Of a stretch of DNA of 64,000 bases, positions 53,501-62,960 are shown one piece after another. Below the pieces are notes generated by a model that saw only the letters and a list, made by a program, of their open reading frames with translations, did not search any database and was not told where the DNA came from. The stretch comes from Streptomyces sp. NBC_01689 (lineage in GTDB: Bacteria > Actinomycetota > Actinomycetes > Streptomycetales > Streptomycetaceae). Location of the stretch: NCBI RefSeq assembly GCF_036250675.1, contig NZ_CP109592.1, forward strand, positions 496,001 through 560,000. Reading direction: 5' to 3'. The position numbers were made by a program, and so were the translations under genes. How positions within the stretch are numbered: the stretch's first letter is position 1; the number at the start of each line of letters is the position of its first letter.

Positions 53501-53829
53501 AGTCGGCGTGCAGCCGCGGACCTATTGCTCGCCCCGGCTGATGATGGGCCCGCGGCCCGCAGCAGCACGCCGCCGCACCTCGGGGTTCCAGCGATCGGCG
53601 CTCACCGGCTGCCCCGCCCCCGTCGCTCGACCAGCCGGGACGAGAAGGCATCCCCCGTTCCATGCCCTCCGGGTCACCCCGCCCCACCCATCGCCTACAG
53701 TTCAGTAGACCGTCTACGTCGACGTAGTCGATCGGTGTCGGTCGGTGCCGGTAGGTGTCGGTCGATTTCAATCGGCGTCGGTCGCTGTCGGGCGGTCACT
53801 CACTTCAGGTCGTGGAGCAGGGGCGGGCG
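53501..53829. other. 329-bp region with palindromes and degenerate GTCGG repeats
   Basis: Holds the overlapping palindromes at 53705-53727, followed to about 53795 by degenerate repeats built on GTCGGTCGG/GTGTCGG. Otherwise no coding signal. It probably controls the downstream conserved hypothetical gene. Confidence 0.45.
53705..53727. promoter_or_regulatory. Two overlapping palindromes (possible operator)
   Basis: GTAGAC-C-GTCTAC at 53705-53717 overlaps CTACGTCGACGTAG at 53714-53727. Both are perfect. Such nested dyads are typical of TetR-family binding sites. No TetR gene is adjacent. Confidence 0.45.
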
Positions 53830-54441
53830 GTGTACGAACCGGAGGAGCCGGAGATCGGTCGGCGCGCGGCCCATGTCGTGGCGTGGCTCAGCGCGCGCGA
53901 GGAGATCGAGGCCGCGTTGCGCGAGCCTCTCGGTGATCTGCCGAGCCAGCAGGACGAGACCGCGTCCCGGATGGCCGGCGTACTGCAGGCCACCGCGCTG
54001 GGGCTCGGTCCCGACGCGGCGGCGGTATGGGCCGGGGTCTCCGACCGCGTGCTGCACGGCTGGCTGGAGAGGGACACCGTGTTCGCCGCGGCGGTGAAGT
54101 CGGCCGGCGAGCTGGCGGCCGCCCACGGGTCCGGCCTCCAGGGCAAGGTGACGGCCGCGCAGCTGCGGGTGGTACTGGTCGCCATCAGCCGGGGCGAGAC
54201 CTGGCCGTCGGCCGCCCGGCTCGCGGGCATCTCGACGCACCGGTACCGCACGCTGTGGGGCTCCTCGCCGGCCGTGGTCGCCCTGGTGAACGCCGCTCGC
54301 GCCGTACGGCCGCGGAAGCTCAGGCACCTCGCGCCTCCCGCACGCCGGCGGATGTGGCCCGCGTCCACCGACCGGAAGAGCTATCGTCTCGTCCGGCGTG
54401 ACGACCCTCAGCCGCCGGCGGGGACGCCGGAGGCCGAATGA
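53830..54441 (+). CDS. Conserved hypothetical protein with HTH-like segments
   Basis: A 203-residue, basic protein with two helix-turn-helix-like stretches: AAAVWAGVSDRVLHGWLERD (~65-85) and TWPSAARLAGISTHRYRTLW (~130-150). The latter resembles a transposase/terminase-small-subunit type HTH. The C-terminus is Arg-rich. It is of a type I associate with Streptomyces chromosomal conserved hypotheticals, possibly DNA-binding. The start is uncertain: GTG 53830 (YEPEEPEIGRRAAH) after a G-rich stretch is preferred; GTGs at 53812 and 53755 are open alternatives. Confidence 0.6.
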   Translation: MYEPEEPEIGRRAAHVVAWLSAREEIEAALREPLGDLPSQQDETASRMAGVLQATALGLGPDAAAVWAGVSDRVLHGWLERDTVFAAAVKSAGELAAAHGSGLQGKVTAAQLRVVLVAISRGETWPSAARLAGISTHRYRTLWGSSPAVVALVNAARAVRPRKLRHLAPPARRRMWPASTDRKSYRLVRRDDPQPPAGTPEAE

Positions 54442-54677
54442 CCCGGTGCTCGCATCCCCTCGATACGAGCACCGCACACCCCCTCTCCCGCGGAGGCGCC
54501 GAGGAACGACGGACCGGATACCGCGCTCCGCAGTCCGGATTCTGTTCATGGAACGTCGATTTCCGGTCACAATTCGGCCAAGCCCGCTCCTCCCTCGCTT
54601 ACCTCGCCGCGCGCGGTCTGAAAAGATCACCGGAGATCTGAGGAAGTGGACACATCGGAGTTACGGGGGGAAGCCGG

Positions 54678-57600
54678 GTGACGGCGTACGGGGGGAGCAC
54701 GAAGGTGCGTTCGGGGCGTACCGCGCTCGTCCTGGCGAGAGCCCGGGCGCATCGCACCCTGATCGCCGCCGCCCTGGTCACGGTGTTGCTGACCACGTCC
54801 GTGCTGGCGTCCCTGGCCGCCTACTCGACCGCGATAGGCGACGCGGCGCTGCGCCACTCCCTCGCCGAACCGCGCAACGCGGCCGACGCCGCGCTCGTCG
54901 TCAAGGCCGAGGTGGCGGCCGACCGTCGCCGGGCCGCCGACACGGCCGTGCGAGCCGGAGCGCGCCGTACCTTCGACGGGTTGCCGGTCACCGTGCGGAC
55001 GCTGGTGCGCTCCGGCCCGTACTCCCTGCCCGCGAGCACCCGGGCCGAAGGCGCCCGCTCCGGCGGCGACCCGGACCTCACCCACTTCGCCGCACTCGAC
55101 CCCGCCCAGGTGCGGCTCGGCAAGGGGCGTCTGCCCCGCGCGGGCACGTCGGACGTCGAGGTCGCGCTGCCCGAGACCGCCGCGCGGCGGCTGAGGCTGG
55201 CGCCGGGCGCCCGCCTCACCGTCACCGACCGGCTCGACGGACCCTCCGTACGGATCCTCGTCACCGGCTTGTACCGGCCCGCCGAACCCGCCTCCCCCTA
55301 CTGGCTCCTGGACGAGCTGGGCGGCCGGGGCGTACGGACGTCCGCCTTCACCACGTACGGTCCCCTCTTGACGGCGCCCTCCGTCGTCACCGGCGGCAGG
55401 CTGAGCGACGGGACGACGGCGTGGCTCGCCACCGCCGACTTCGCCCGTCTCACCGCCGACCGCATCGACTCCCTGCGTGCCTCCGCGCGCACCGGTCCGG
55501 CCGCCCTGCGCAAGCTGTCCACCGGGGACGCCACCATGGGCGGTACGGCGGGCCGGGCGACCGCGACGACCGCGCTCCCCGAGGCCCTCGACCGGATCGA
55601 CCGCTCACTGCTCGTCTCCCGCTCCACCCTCCTGATCGTCGCCCTTCAGCTCGCCCTGCTCGCGGCCTGCGCACTGCTGCTAGTGTCCCGGCTGCTCGCC
55701 GCCGAACGCACCGGCGAGACCCGGCTGCTGCGCGCTCGCGGCGCCTCCCGCTCCGCCCTCGCCGGCCTCGCCGCCCGGGAGGCCCTGCTGCTGGCCGGGC
55801 CCGCGCTGCTGATCGCCCCGCTGCTGGCCGGCCCGCTGGTCCGGCTGCTCGCCGGGCGGGGGGCGCTGGCCCGGCTCGGACTGCGTTTGGAGGTGCCCGC
55901 CGGCGGCGGGCCCGCGGTCTGGCTGACCGCGGCCGGAGTGGCGCTGGGATGTGCGCTGGCGGTGACCATCCCGGCGGTCGCGTCGACCGGGTTCCGTACG
56001 TCCCGCGCCCGCGCCCTGCCCGCTCCCCTGCGGGCCGGCGCGGACCTGGGGCTGGTGGCGGTGGCCGGGGTCGCCTACTGGCAGCTGAACAGCCGCACGT
56101 CGGGAGCCGTGAGCGCGGACAAGGGCGGCGCCTGGGGCATCGATCCACTGCTGGTCGCCGCGCCCGCCCTCGCGCTGCTCGCCGGCGCGGTCCTGACCCT
56201 GCGGCTGCTCCCGGTGGCCGCCCGGCTCGTCGAACGCCGTTCGACGGGCGGGCGGGGACTGGCCGCCGCGCTGGCCGGCTGGCAGCTCAGCCGCCGCCCG
56301 GGTCGCGGCGCCGGGCCCGTCCTCCTGCTCGTCCTGGCCGTCGCGCTCGGCATCCTGGCCATCGGCCAGGGCTCCTCCTGGGAGCGCTCGCAGGACGACC
56401 AGGCCGACTTCGCGGCGGGCGCTCCGGTCCGGGTCCTCGGCAACGGGCCCGGCGAGCTCGGCAGCACACAGGACTACGCGTCCGTGCCCCATGTGCGCAC
56501 GGCCGTCCCCGCGGTACGGACGACCCTGCCCCTGTCCGGGGACCGCACGGCGACGGTGCTGGCCCTGGACACCACGCACGCCACGGACACCGTCCTGATG
56601 CGCCCCGACCTGGCGTCCGCCCCGGCGAAACGACTGCTGGCGGAGCTGGGACCGTCCGGCGGAACGGCGGGAGCGCACGTGCCCGCGGGAACCACACGGC
56701 TGACGCTGACGGCCACCCTGCGCAGTTCGCAGCGAGGCACGACGAGCACCGCGACGGTGATGCAGACGCTGAAGGACGGTCACGGCGTCCCGTACCCGCT
56801 GCCGTCCGGGAGCCTCCCCGTCGACGGCCACCCGCACCCGCTGACCATCGATCTGCCGGGCGACCAGGGGCCGTTGACCCTCACCGGGGTACAGCTCGTG
56901 CTGCCCATGCCGCCCCTCCACGCCGAACGGCACACCCTGACCCTCGACGCCCTCACCGCGACCACCGCCGCCGGCAGGGCCCAGCGGGTGTCACTGCCGA
57001 CGTCCTGGACCGCGGCCTCCGACACCTACGGGGAGGGCGCCTCGGACCCCCGGACCGCCCCGACCCGGCCGCGCGTACGGGCCGCCGGACATCCGACCCT
57101 GACGTACGACACGGGTTACGTCCCGGCCGAACAGGCGTGGCTCACGCCGTCCCTGGCGCTGCGGATGCAGGTGACGCAGCCCCGGACCACCACGGTGGCC
57201 GCCCTCGCCACCGACCGTTTCCTCGCCTCCGGCGGTGCACATGCCGGTCAGACGCTGGACCTCACCTTCGAGGGACAGAGCGTGCCCGTTCGGATCGTGC
57301 GCGCCGTGCGGCAGCTGCCGACGGCCGACGGCGAGGAGGCGGACGGCGGCGCCGTGCTCGTCGACCTGGACGCCGTGAACCGCGTCCTCCAGGCACGCTA
57401 CGGGGCTGCCGTCGGCCCCACCGAGTGGTGGCTGCGACCGGACTCGCCCTCGGCCGACGCGGGCATCGCCACCGCCCTGCGCGCCCGGCCCGACCTCGAT
57501 CCGGGGCAGGTCGTCGTGCGGGACGAGATCGCCGCCGAGCTGCGCGACGATCCGTTCGGGGCGGCCCCGGAGGCCGCGTTCACCGCGGCGGCCGTCGCGG

Positions 57601-57980
57601 CGACGGTGCTGGCCGCGCTCGGATTCGCGGTCAGCGCGACCGGCGCGATGCGGGAGCGGAACGCCGAGTTCGCGATCCTGCGTGCCCTGGGCGCGCCCCG
57701 GCGGCGGCTGGCCCGTGCCGTCGCCGCCGAGCACGGCGTGCTGGTCGCGCTGGCGCTGGCCGTGGGCACCGGCCTGGGGGTCGCCCTGACCCGCGCGGTG
57801 CTGCCCCTCATCGTCCTCACCGGCCAGGCCACCCGCCCCGTGCCGGATCTGCTGGTGGAACTGCCACCGCTGCGGGTGGCCGTCCTGCTCGCGGCCGTGG
57901 CCGCCGTCCCGGTCGCCGTCGTGGCGCTGCTGGCGGTGCGGCGGAGCGATCCGGTGCGGGTACTGCGGGAGGGGCAGTGA
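54678..57980 (+). CDS. FtsX/MacB-type ABC transporter permease 1
   Basis: A 1100-residue permease of the lipoprotein/peptide-export (type VII ABC) fold. The N-terminal TM helix is LIAAALVTVLLTTSVLASLA (~30), followed by a ~270-residue extracytoplasmic domain. A TM block lies near 315-500 (IVALQLALLAACALLLVSRL ... LRARGASRSALAGLAAREA, the FtsX coupling loop). A second large outer region (~590-960) precedes the last three helices with a second FtsX loop (ERNAEFAILRALGAPRRRLA). Two permease repeats in one chain. GTG 54678. One base separates its stop from the next permease's ATG; the ATPase follows, so the three form an operon. Confidence 0.88.
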   Translation: MTAYGGSTKVRSGRTALVLARARAHRTLIAAALVTVLLTTSVLASLAAYSTAIGDAALRHSLAEPRNAADAALVVKAEVAADRRRAADTAVRAGARRTFDGLPVTVRTLVRSGPYSLPASTRAEGARSGGDPDLTHFAALDPAQVRLGKGRLPRAGTSDVEVALPETAARRLRLAPGARLTVTDRLDGPSVRILVTGLYRPAEPASPYWLLDELGGRGVRTSAFTTYGPLLTAPSVVTGGRLSDGTTAWLATADFARLTADRIDSLRASARTGPAALRKLSTGDATMGGTAGRATATTALPEALDRIDRSLLVSRSTLLIVALQLALLAACALLLVSRLLAAERTGETRLLRARGASRSALAGLAAREALLLAGPALLIAPLLAGPLVRLLAGRGALARLGLRLEVPAGGGPAVWLTAAGVALGCALAVTIPAVASTGFRTSRARALPAPLRAGADLGLVAVAGVAYWQLNSRTSGAVSADKGGAWGIDPLLVAAPALALLAGAVLTLRLLPVAARLVERRSTGGRGLAAALAGWQLSRRPGRGAGPVLLLVLAVALGILAIGQGSSWERSQDDQADFAAGAPVRVLGNGPGELGSTQDYASVPHVRTAVPAVRTTLPLSGDRTATVLALDTTHATDTVLMRPDLASAPAKRLLAELGPSGGTAGAHVPAGTTRLTLTATLRSSQRGTTSTATVMQTLKDGHGVPYPLPSGSLPVDGHPHPLTIDLPGDQGPLTLTGVQLVLPMPPLHAERHTLTLDALTATTAAGRAQRVSLPTSWTAASDTYGEGASDPRTAPTRPRVRAAGHPTLTYDTGYVPAEQAWLTPSLALRMQVTQPRTTTVAALATDRFLASGGAHAGQTLDLTFEGQSVPVRIVRAVRQLPTADGEEADGGAVLVDLDAVNRVLQARYGAAVGPTEWWLRPDSPSADAGIATALRARPDLDPGQVVVRDEIAAELRDDPFGAAPEAAFTAAAVAATVLAALGFAVSATGAMRERNAEFAILRALGAPRRRLARAVAAEHGVLVALALAVGTGLGVALTRAVLPLIVLTGQATRPVPDLLVELPPLRVAVLLAAVAAVPVAVVALLAVRRSDPVRVLREGQ

Positions 57981-57981
57981 C

Positions 57982-60753
57982 ATGGTGATCCCGTTCCGGC
58001 GCGTGGACCGCGCCGTCGCCCCCTGGGTGCGCACCCGTCTGCGGTCGGCTCCCGGTGCCGCGCTCTCCCTCGCGCTGCTGGTCGCGGTGACCGCCTGCCT
58101 GGCCGCCGCGTTCCCGCGCGCGCTGGAGCGGTACGAGGACGGGGGCCTGCGCCACGCCGTCGAACAGGCGCCGCCGTCCCGGAGCGTCGTCCGTCTGACC
58201 TCCCCCGGACCCCTGACGGACCTCCCCAACCTGCCGGACCTGCCACAGGACCGGCGCGAGCAGGCACTGCGCCCCGCCACCTTGAAGGGCCAGTACGACA
58301 GCGTCGTCGGCAAGGTCCGGCGTCCCCTCGTCCCCGACCCCGGCCTGTCGTCGTACGGTGTGACCACGACGGTCAACCAGCAGGTGCCCGACGCCTGGCT
58401 GCCCCGGCCGGACGCGCGGCCCGCCAAGATCGCTCTCGTGGCGCCGGCGGACCTGGCCGGGCACGCCCGGCTGACGGAGGGCCGGCTGCCCCGCGCGTCC
58501 GGCGCGGTCACCGCCAGGACGCCCGAGGTGGAGGCGGCGGTCAGCACGGACACCGCCAAGACCCTGCACGCCCGGGTGGGTTCCGTCCTGCACGTCCCCG
58601 GTGCGGGCCGGGGCGCGCTCACCGTCCGGATCACCGGCATCGTCGCCCCGCGCGACCGTGACGGCGTCTACTGGGCGACGGAACCCCTGTTCCGCACGCC
58701 CGTCCTGAAGCTCACGGACCCCTCCGACCCGTACTCGCCCCGGTACTGGCTCGGCGCCGTGCTGCTGCCGCCCGACGCGGCGCCCGTTCTCCTGGGCACG
58801 CAGGGACGGCCGTACCGCTACTGGTGGCTGGCCCCCTCCTCCGCCGGCCTGCACCACCGCGACCTGGGCGGGCTCCGGTCCTCGCTCGCCTCCCTGGTGT
58901 CCGGACCCGGTCTGCACGAGGTGAGCACGGTCACCGGCCCGCTCACGGACGCCGACACCGATCTCGACGACGTGCTCGCCGCCTACGCGCAGCTGCACTC
59001 CGGCGTCGCCACGCTGATCGCCGTCGCCGCCCTCGGCAGCGGTACGGTCGCCCTCGTCGTCCTGGCGATGGCGGCCGGTCTCACCGCCGACCGCCGCCGC
59101 ACCGAGATGGCGCTGCTGCGGGCCCGCGGCGCGTCGCTACGGGGCCTCGTCGGCCGCCTGTTCGCTGAGACGGCGGTGATCGCCGTTCCGGCCGGGGCGC
59201 TCGGCCTGGCCGTGGCGGTGCGGTTCCTCCCCGGTGCCAGGGCCCTGCCCGCCGTGCTGGCCGCCCTCGCGGTGACGGTCGTCGCCTGCGCGGCCCTCCC
59301 GCTGCGCGCGGCGGCCGCCCACCGGCTCGTCCGGGTCCCCGCGCTCCGCCACGACGTGACGTCCGTACGTCCTTCCCGGCGCCGGACGGTGGCGGAACTG
59401 ACGCTGATGGCGCTGGCCGTCGGCGCGGTCGTGAGCCTGCGCCGGCAGGGCACGTCCGCCGGGACCGGCAATCAGCTGATCTCGGCGGCCCCCGTCCTGG
59501 TAGGGGTGATCGCCGCGCTGCTGCTGGTCCGCCTCTACCCCCTTCCCCTGCGCGGGCTGGCCCGTCCGGCCGGGCGGCTGCGCGGTGTGGTCACCCATCT
59601 CTCGCTGGCCCGGGCCGGCCGCAGTTCGGCGTCGGCGGTACTGCCGTTGCTCGCCCTGCTCACCGCACTGACCACGGCGTCGTTCGGCGGCTCGGTCCTG
59701 GCGGGCGTCGGCGACGCGCGGGACCACTCGGCGCTGCTGGCCGTCCGGGCCGACGCCCGAGTGGAATCGGCGATGGAGCCCCTGCCCGCCGGACTGACCG
59801 ACCGGGTGCGGCGGGTCTCCGGCGTGCGGGACGTGACGGCGGTGAGCGTCACGTACCGGGCGAGGCCGAAGGACGGACGCCAGACGGTGCCGGTGGTGGG
59901 CGTCGATCCCGGCGACTACGCTGAGCTGACGGCGCGGACGGGCATCGGCGCCTTCCCCGCCGGAGCGCTGAAGGTGGCTCGGGGCGGTCCGGGAGCCGTA
60001 CTGCCCGTCGTGGCCTCCCCGAGCGTGGCACACACCTACGGCTCGGCCCCGTTCCCCGTCAGCATGGAGGACGGCGGCAGGATCACCGTCCGCGTCGTCG
60101 CCGTCCGTCACCTCACCCCGGCCGTCCTGGGCGACGACTTCCTGGTGGTGGACCGCGCCGGTCTCGGCGCCGCCGCGGCCAGGCCGACGACCCTCCTGGT
60201 CACGGGCCCTGACGCGGACGGCCGTGCCCTGCGCGAGGCGGCCGGGGACGCCGCGGCGGTCAGCCTCCGCGCCGAACAGCGGGCCCAGTACGTCGACTCC
60301 CCGCTCCAGACCGGTGTGGAGCGTCTCTACACCGCGGCGGTGGCGGCCGGCGCCGGCTACGCGGTGCTCGCGCTGCTCCTGTCCCTGCTGCGCGCCGCCC
60401 CCGAACGCATCGCGCTGCTCGCCCGCCTCCGCACCATGGGCCTCACCCGGCCCCAGGGCCGCCGCCTGCTCGTCCTGGAGTCCCTGCCGCAGGCCGTCCT
60501 CGCCGCGGCCGGCGGCGTACTCACCGGCTGGGCCGCGATCAGCCTGCTCTCCCCCGGCATGGACCTCACCGCGGTGGCACTCCCTCCCTCGGACGCCCCT
60601 CTCGACCGCATCCCGCTGCACATCGACGCCTGGTCGCTGACGATTCCGGCGCTGGCCGTGGTGGCGGTCACGGTGGGCATCGCCGCGCTGCAGGCGTGGT
60701 GGGCGGGCAGGAAGGGCGCGGTACGGGAGTTGAGAGCGGGTGACACGCGGTGA
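57982..60753 (+). CDS. FtsX/MacB-type ABC transporter permease 2
   Basis: A 923-residue partner permease. N-terminal helix PGAALSLALLVAVTACLAAA, extracytoplasmic domain to ~330. TM block with FtsX coupling loop DRRRTEMALLRARGASLRGL (~365), further helices to ~520, a second outer domain, and the final helices with ARLRTMGLTRPQGRRLLVLE (~815). The size and repeat structure match permease 1, so the two probably pair as a heterodimer. Cargo is unknown; large FtsX-type systems move lipids, lipoproteins or peptides, or do mechanical work at the envelope. Confidence 0.88.
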   Translation: MVIPFRRVDRAVAPWVRTRLRSAPGAALSLALLVAVTACLAAAFPRALERYEDGGLRHAVEQAPPSRSVVRLTSPGPLTDLPNLPDLPQDRREQALRPATLKGQYDSVVGKVRRPLVPDPGLSSYGVTTTVNQQVPDAWLPRPDARPAKIALVAPADLAGHARLTEGRLPRASGAVTARTPEVEAAVSTDTAKTLHARVGSVLHVPGAGRGALTVRITGIVAPRDRDGVYWATEPLFRTPVLKLTDPSDPYSPRYWLGAVLLPPDAAPVLLGTQGRPYRYWWLAPSSAGLHHRDLGGLRSSLASLVSGPGLHEVSTVTGPLTDADTDLDDVLAAYAQLHSGVATLIAVAALGSGTVALVVLAMAAGLTADRRRTEMALLRARGASLRGLVGRLFAETAVIAVPAGALGLAVAVRFLPGARALPAVLAALAVTVVACAALPLRAAAAHRLVRVPALRHDVTSVRPSRRRTVAELTLMALAVGAVVSLRRQGTSAGTGNQLISAAPVLVGVIAALLLVRLYPLPLRGLARPAGRLRGVVTHLSLARAGRSSASAVLPLLALLTALTTASFGGSVLAGVGDARDHSALLAVRADARVESAMEPLPAGLTDRVRRVSGVRDVTAVSVTYRARPKDGRQTVPVVGVDPGDYAELTARTGIGAFPAGALKVARGGPGAVLPVVASPSVAHTYGSAPFPVSMEDGGRITVRVVAVRHLTPAVLGDDFLVVDRAGLGAAAARPTTLLVTGPDADGRALREAAGDAAAVSLRAEQRAQYVDSPLQTGVERLYTAAVAAGAGYAVLALLLSLLRAAPERIALLARLRTMGLTRPQGRRLLVLESLPQAVLAAAGGVLTGWAAISLLSPGMDLTAVALPPSDAPLDRIPLHIDAWSLTIPALAVVAVTVGIAALQAWWAGRKGAVRELRAGDTR

Positions 60754-60862
60754 GAAGGACAGCACACCTCGCGCCCGGCCTCCGGTCCGGCGGCCCCCTG
60801 CCGGACCCGGCAGCCCCGACCCGCCGCCGGCCGTCCGCGCCCCTCACCGACCAAGGAGTCCG

Positions 60863-61819
60863 ATGACGACGAGTCCCACCCTCGCCGAACTGGCCGACAG
60901 GGCGACCGCCTCCCGCGCCCGGCCCGCGTACGGCCACGACGCCCTCATCGCCTGCGACCGGCTGGTCCGTGTCTTCTCCGCGGACGGCGTGGAGGTGCAG
61001 GCCCTCCAAGGCCTCGATCTGCTCGTCCGCCAGGGCGAACTCATGGCCCTGGTGGGAGCGTCGGGCAGCGGCAAGTCCACCCTGATGAACATCCTGGCCG
61101 GCCTGGACACCCCCACCGCCGGGGCGGCTCAGGTGGCCGGTCACAACCTGCTGGCCATGACCGCGAAGGACCGCCTGCACTACCGGCGCCAGGTGGTCGG
61201 CTTCATCTGGCAGCAGACCTCCCGCAACCTGCTGCCGTATCTCACCGCGGCCCAGAACGTCGCCCTTCCCCTCCAACTGGCGGGCGTACGGCGCCGGTCC
61301 AGGGCACGCGCCGAACGCGCCCAGGAACTCATGGAGTTGCTGCAGGTCGCCGACTGCCGGGACCGCCGTCCGCACGAGATGTCCGGCGGTCAGCAGCAGC
61401 GGGTCGCGATCGCCGTGGCCCTCGCCTGCGACCCGGCGGTACTGCTCGCCGACGAACCCACCGGCGAACTCGACTCCCAGACCGCCCAACAGGTCTTCGC
61501 CGCCTTCCGCACGGCGAACGAGGAGCTCGGCACCACCATCGTCATCGTCACCCATGACCGCGCCGTGGCCGGCGAGGTGCGGCGCACGGTCGCCATCCGT
61601 GACGGCCGCACCTCCACGGAGGTCCTGCGCCGCAGCGAGGTCGACGAGACCACCGGCCACGAGACCCTGGTGGCCCGCGAGTACGCGATGCTCGACCGGG
61701 CCGGCCGCCTCCAGCTGCCCGCCGAGTACACGGAGACACTGGGCATGCGCGACCGGGTGGCGCTGGGTCTGGAGGAGGACCACATCACCGTATGGCCGGA
61801 CGACAGCGGGCACGGCTGA
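60863..61819 (+). CDS. ABC transporter ATPase (MacB/LolD type) with AbrB-like C-terminal tail
   Basis: A 318-residue ATPase: Walker A GASGSGKSTLMNILAGLDTP, FIWQQTSRNLLPYLTAAQN (Q-loop), MSGGQQQRVAIAVALA, Walker B VLLADEPTGELD, and a switch His in IVTHDRAVAG. Residues ~280-318 (AGRLQLPAEYTETLGMRDRV then ALGLEEDHITVW) look like an AbrB/SpoVT-type swapped-hairpin, an addition I see in some actinobacterial ATPases of this class. ATG 60863 follows AAGGAG. Third gene of the permease operon, its likely motor. Confidence 0.88.
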   Translation: MTTSPTLAELADRATASRARPAYGHDALIACDRLVRVFSADGVEVQALQGLDLLVRQGELMALVGASGSGKSTLMNILAGLDTPTAGAAQVAGHNLLAMTAKDRLHYRRQVVGFIWQQTSRNLLPYLTAAQNVALPLQLAGVRRRSRARAERAQELMELLQVADCRDRRPHEMSGGQQQRVAIAVALACDPAVLLADEPTGELDSQTAQQVFAAFRTANEELGTTIVIVTHDRAVAGEVRRTVAIRDGRTSTEVLRRSEVDETTGHETLVAREYAMLDRAGRLQLPAEYTETLGMRDRVALGLEEDHITVWPDDSGHG

Positions 61820-61879
61820 CCGTCCGCCTTCACCGGGCGGCCGGTGCGCGGACCGCACGTCACGTCGGCACGCGCCGGG

Positions 61880-61920
61880 GATCGGGCCGGGTCCCACGCG
61901 TCGGGGGACCCGGCCCGATC
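61880..61920. terminator. 16-bp-stem hairpin between convergent ATPase genes
   Basis: Arms GATCGGGCCGGGTCCC and GGGACCCGGCCCGATC around a 9-nt loop. It lies 61 nt after the plus-strand ATPase and before the end of the minus-strand ATPase. Probably bidirectional. Confidence 0.75.
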
Positions 61921-62069
61921 CAGTCCCCCCACGCCGACCACCCCGGCGCCGTCCCGACCCGGTCTCCCTCCGTCCCGACACCCGGGCCGGTGCCGGGACG
62001 GCGGCCCACGGCCCCGGCCCCGGCACCGGCCCGAAAATCGGGGAACACATCCGTCGGCGACGACCCGGC

Positions 62070-62771
62070 CTACCCCCCCGTCACGTCCCGTATCTCCCCG
62101 TCGCGCATTTCCAGCACCCGGTCGGCGAGGTCGAGCAGGGTCGCGTCGTGCGTGGCCACCAGGGCGGTGACCTGCTCGCTGCGCACCACCGCCCGCAGCA
62201 GTTCCATCACGGCATGGCCGGTCTCCGCGTCCAGCTGTCCGGTGGGCTCGTCGGCGATCAGCAACGACGGGTTGTTGGCCAGCGCGCGGGCGATGGCGAC
62301 CCGCTGCTGCTGGCCGCCGGAGAGCTCGCCGGGCCGCTGCGCCGCGTGGTCCGCGAGACCCACCAGGGACAGCAGCAGCTCGACGCGCTCCTCCCGCTCC
62401 CGTACGCCGGCCCGGCGCATGCGCATCGGCACACCCACGTTCTCCGCGGCCGTCAGGATCGGTATGAGGCCGAAGGACTGGAAGACGAAGCCGATCCGGT
62501 CCCGGCGCATCGCCAGCAGGCCGTCCTCACCGAGCTCCGACAGATCCGTGCCGTCCACGATGACCCGCCCCCGGTCGGGTGTGTCCAGCCCTCCGACGAT
62601 GTTCAGGAGGGTGGTCTTCCCGGAGCCCGACCGGCCCTTGAGCGCGATGAGTTCACCGCGGGGGATGTCGAAGGAGACACCGCGCAGGGCATGGACGGCG
62701 GCGGCGCCGTGACCGTACGACTTGTGGATGTCCTCGACACGCACCATGGCCCCTGTGACGACCTGGCTCAT
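62070..62771 (-). CDS. ABC transporter ATPase (MacB/LolD type)
   Basis: A 233-residue ATPase: VEDIHKSYGHGAAAVHALRG, Walker A KGRSGSGKTTLLNIVGGLDT, Q-loop FVFQSFGLIPILTAAENVGV, LSGGQQQRVAIARALANNPS, Walker B LLIADEPTGQLD, switch ATHDATLLDLADRVLEMRDG. The length is standard, without the AbrB-like tail of its neighbour. ATG 62771 follows GGGAG. Convergent with the permease operon; it may serve the same permeases as an alternative or second nucleotide-binding subunit, since no other permease is nearby. Confidence 0.86.
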   Translation of the reverse strand: MSQVVTGAMVRVEDIHKSYGHGAAAVHALRGVSFDIPRGELIALKGRSGSGKTTLLNIVGGLDTPDRGRVIVDGTDLSELGEDGLLAMRRDRIGFVFQSFGLIPILTAAENVGVPMRMRRAGVREREERVELLLSLVGLADHAAQRPGELSGGQQQRVAIARALANNPSLLIADEPTGQLDAETGHAVMELLRAVVRSEQVTALVATHDATLLDLADRVLEMRDGEIRDVTGG

Positions 62772-62960
62772 ATGTACTCCCTTGATCCTCCGTGGGCCGG
62801 GCATCAGTATCGCGGCCTTCCGTGCGGCCCTCAATGCTTCCACGGACCTTCACCTGCGTCGGCACGGATCACGCCCTTGACGTGGTCGAAGGGGCGTCCT
62901 GTCACATTCCCCGGACCTCCGCGGTCATCCCTGCGGGGTCGCGCACGGAGGTGAGTGGGC

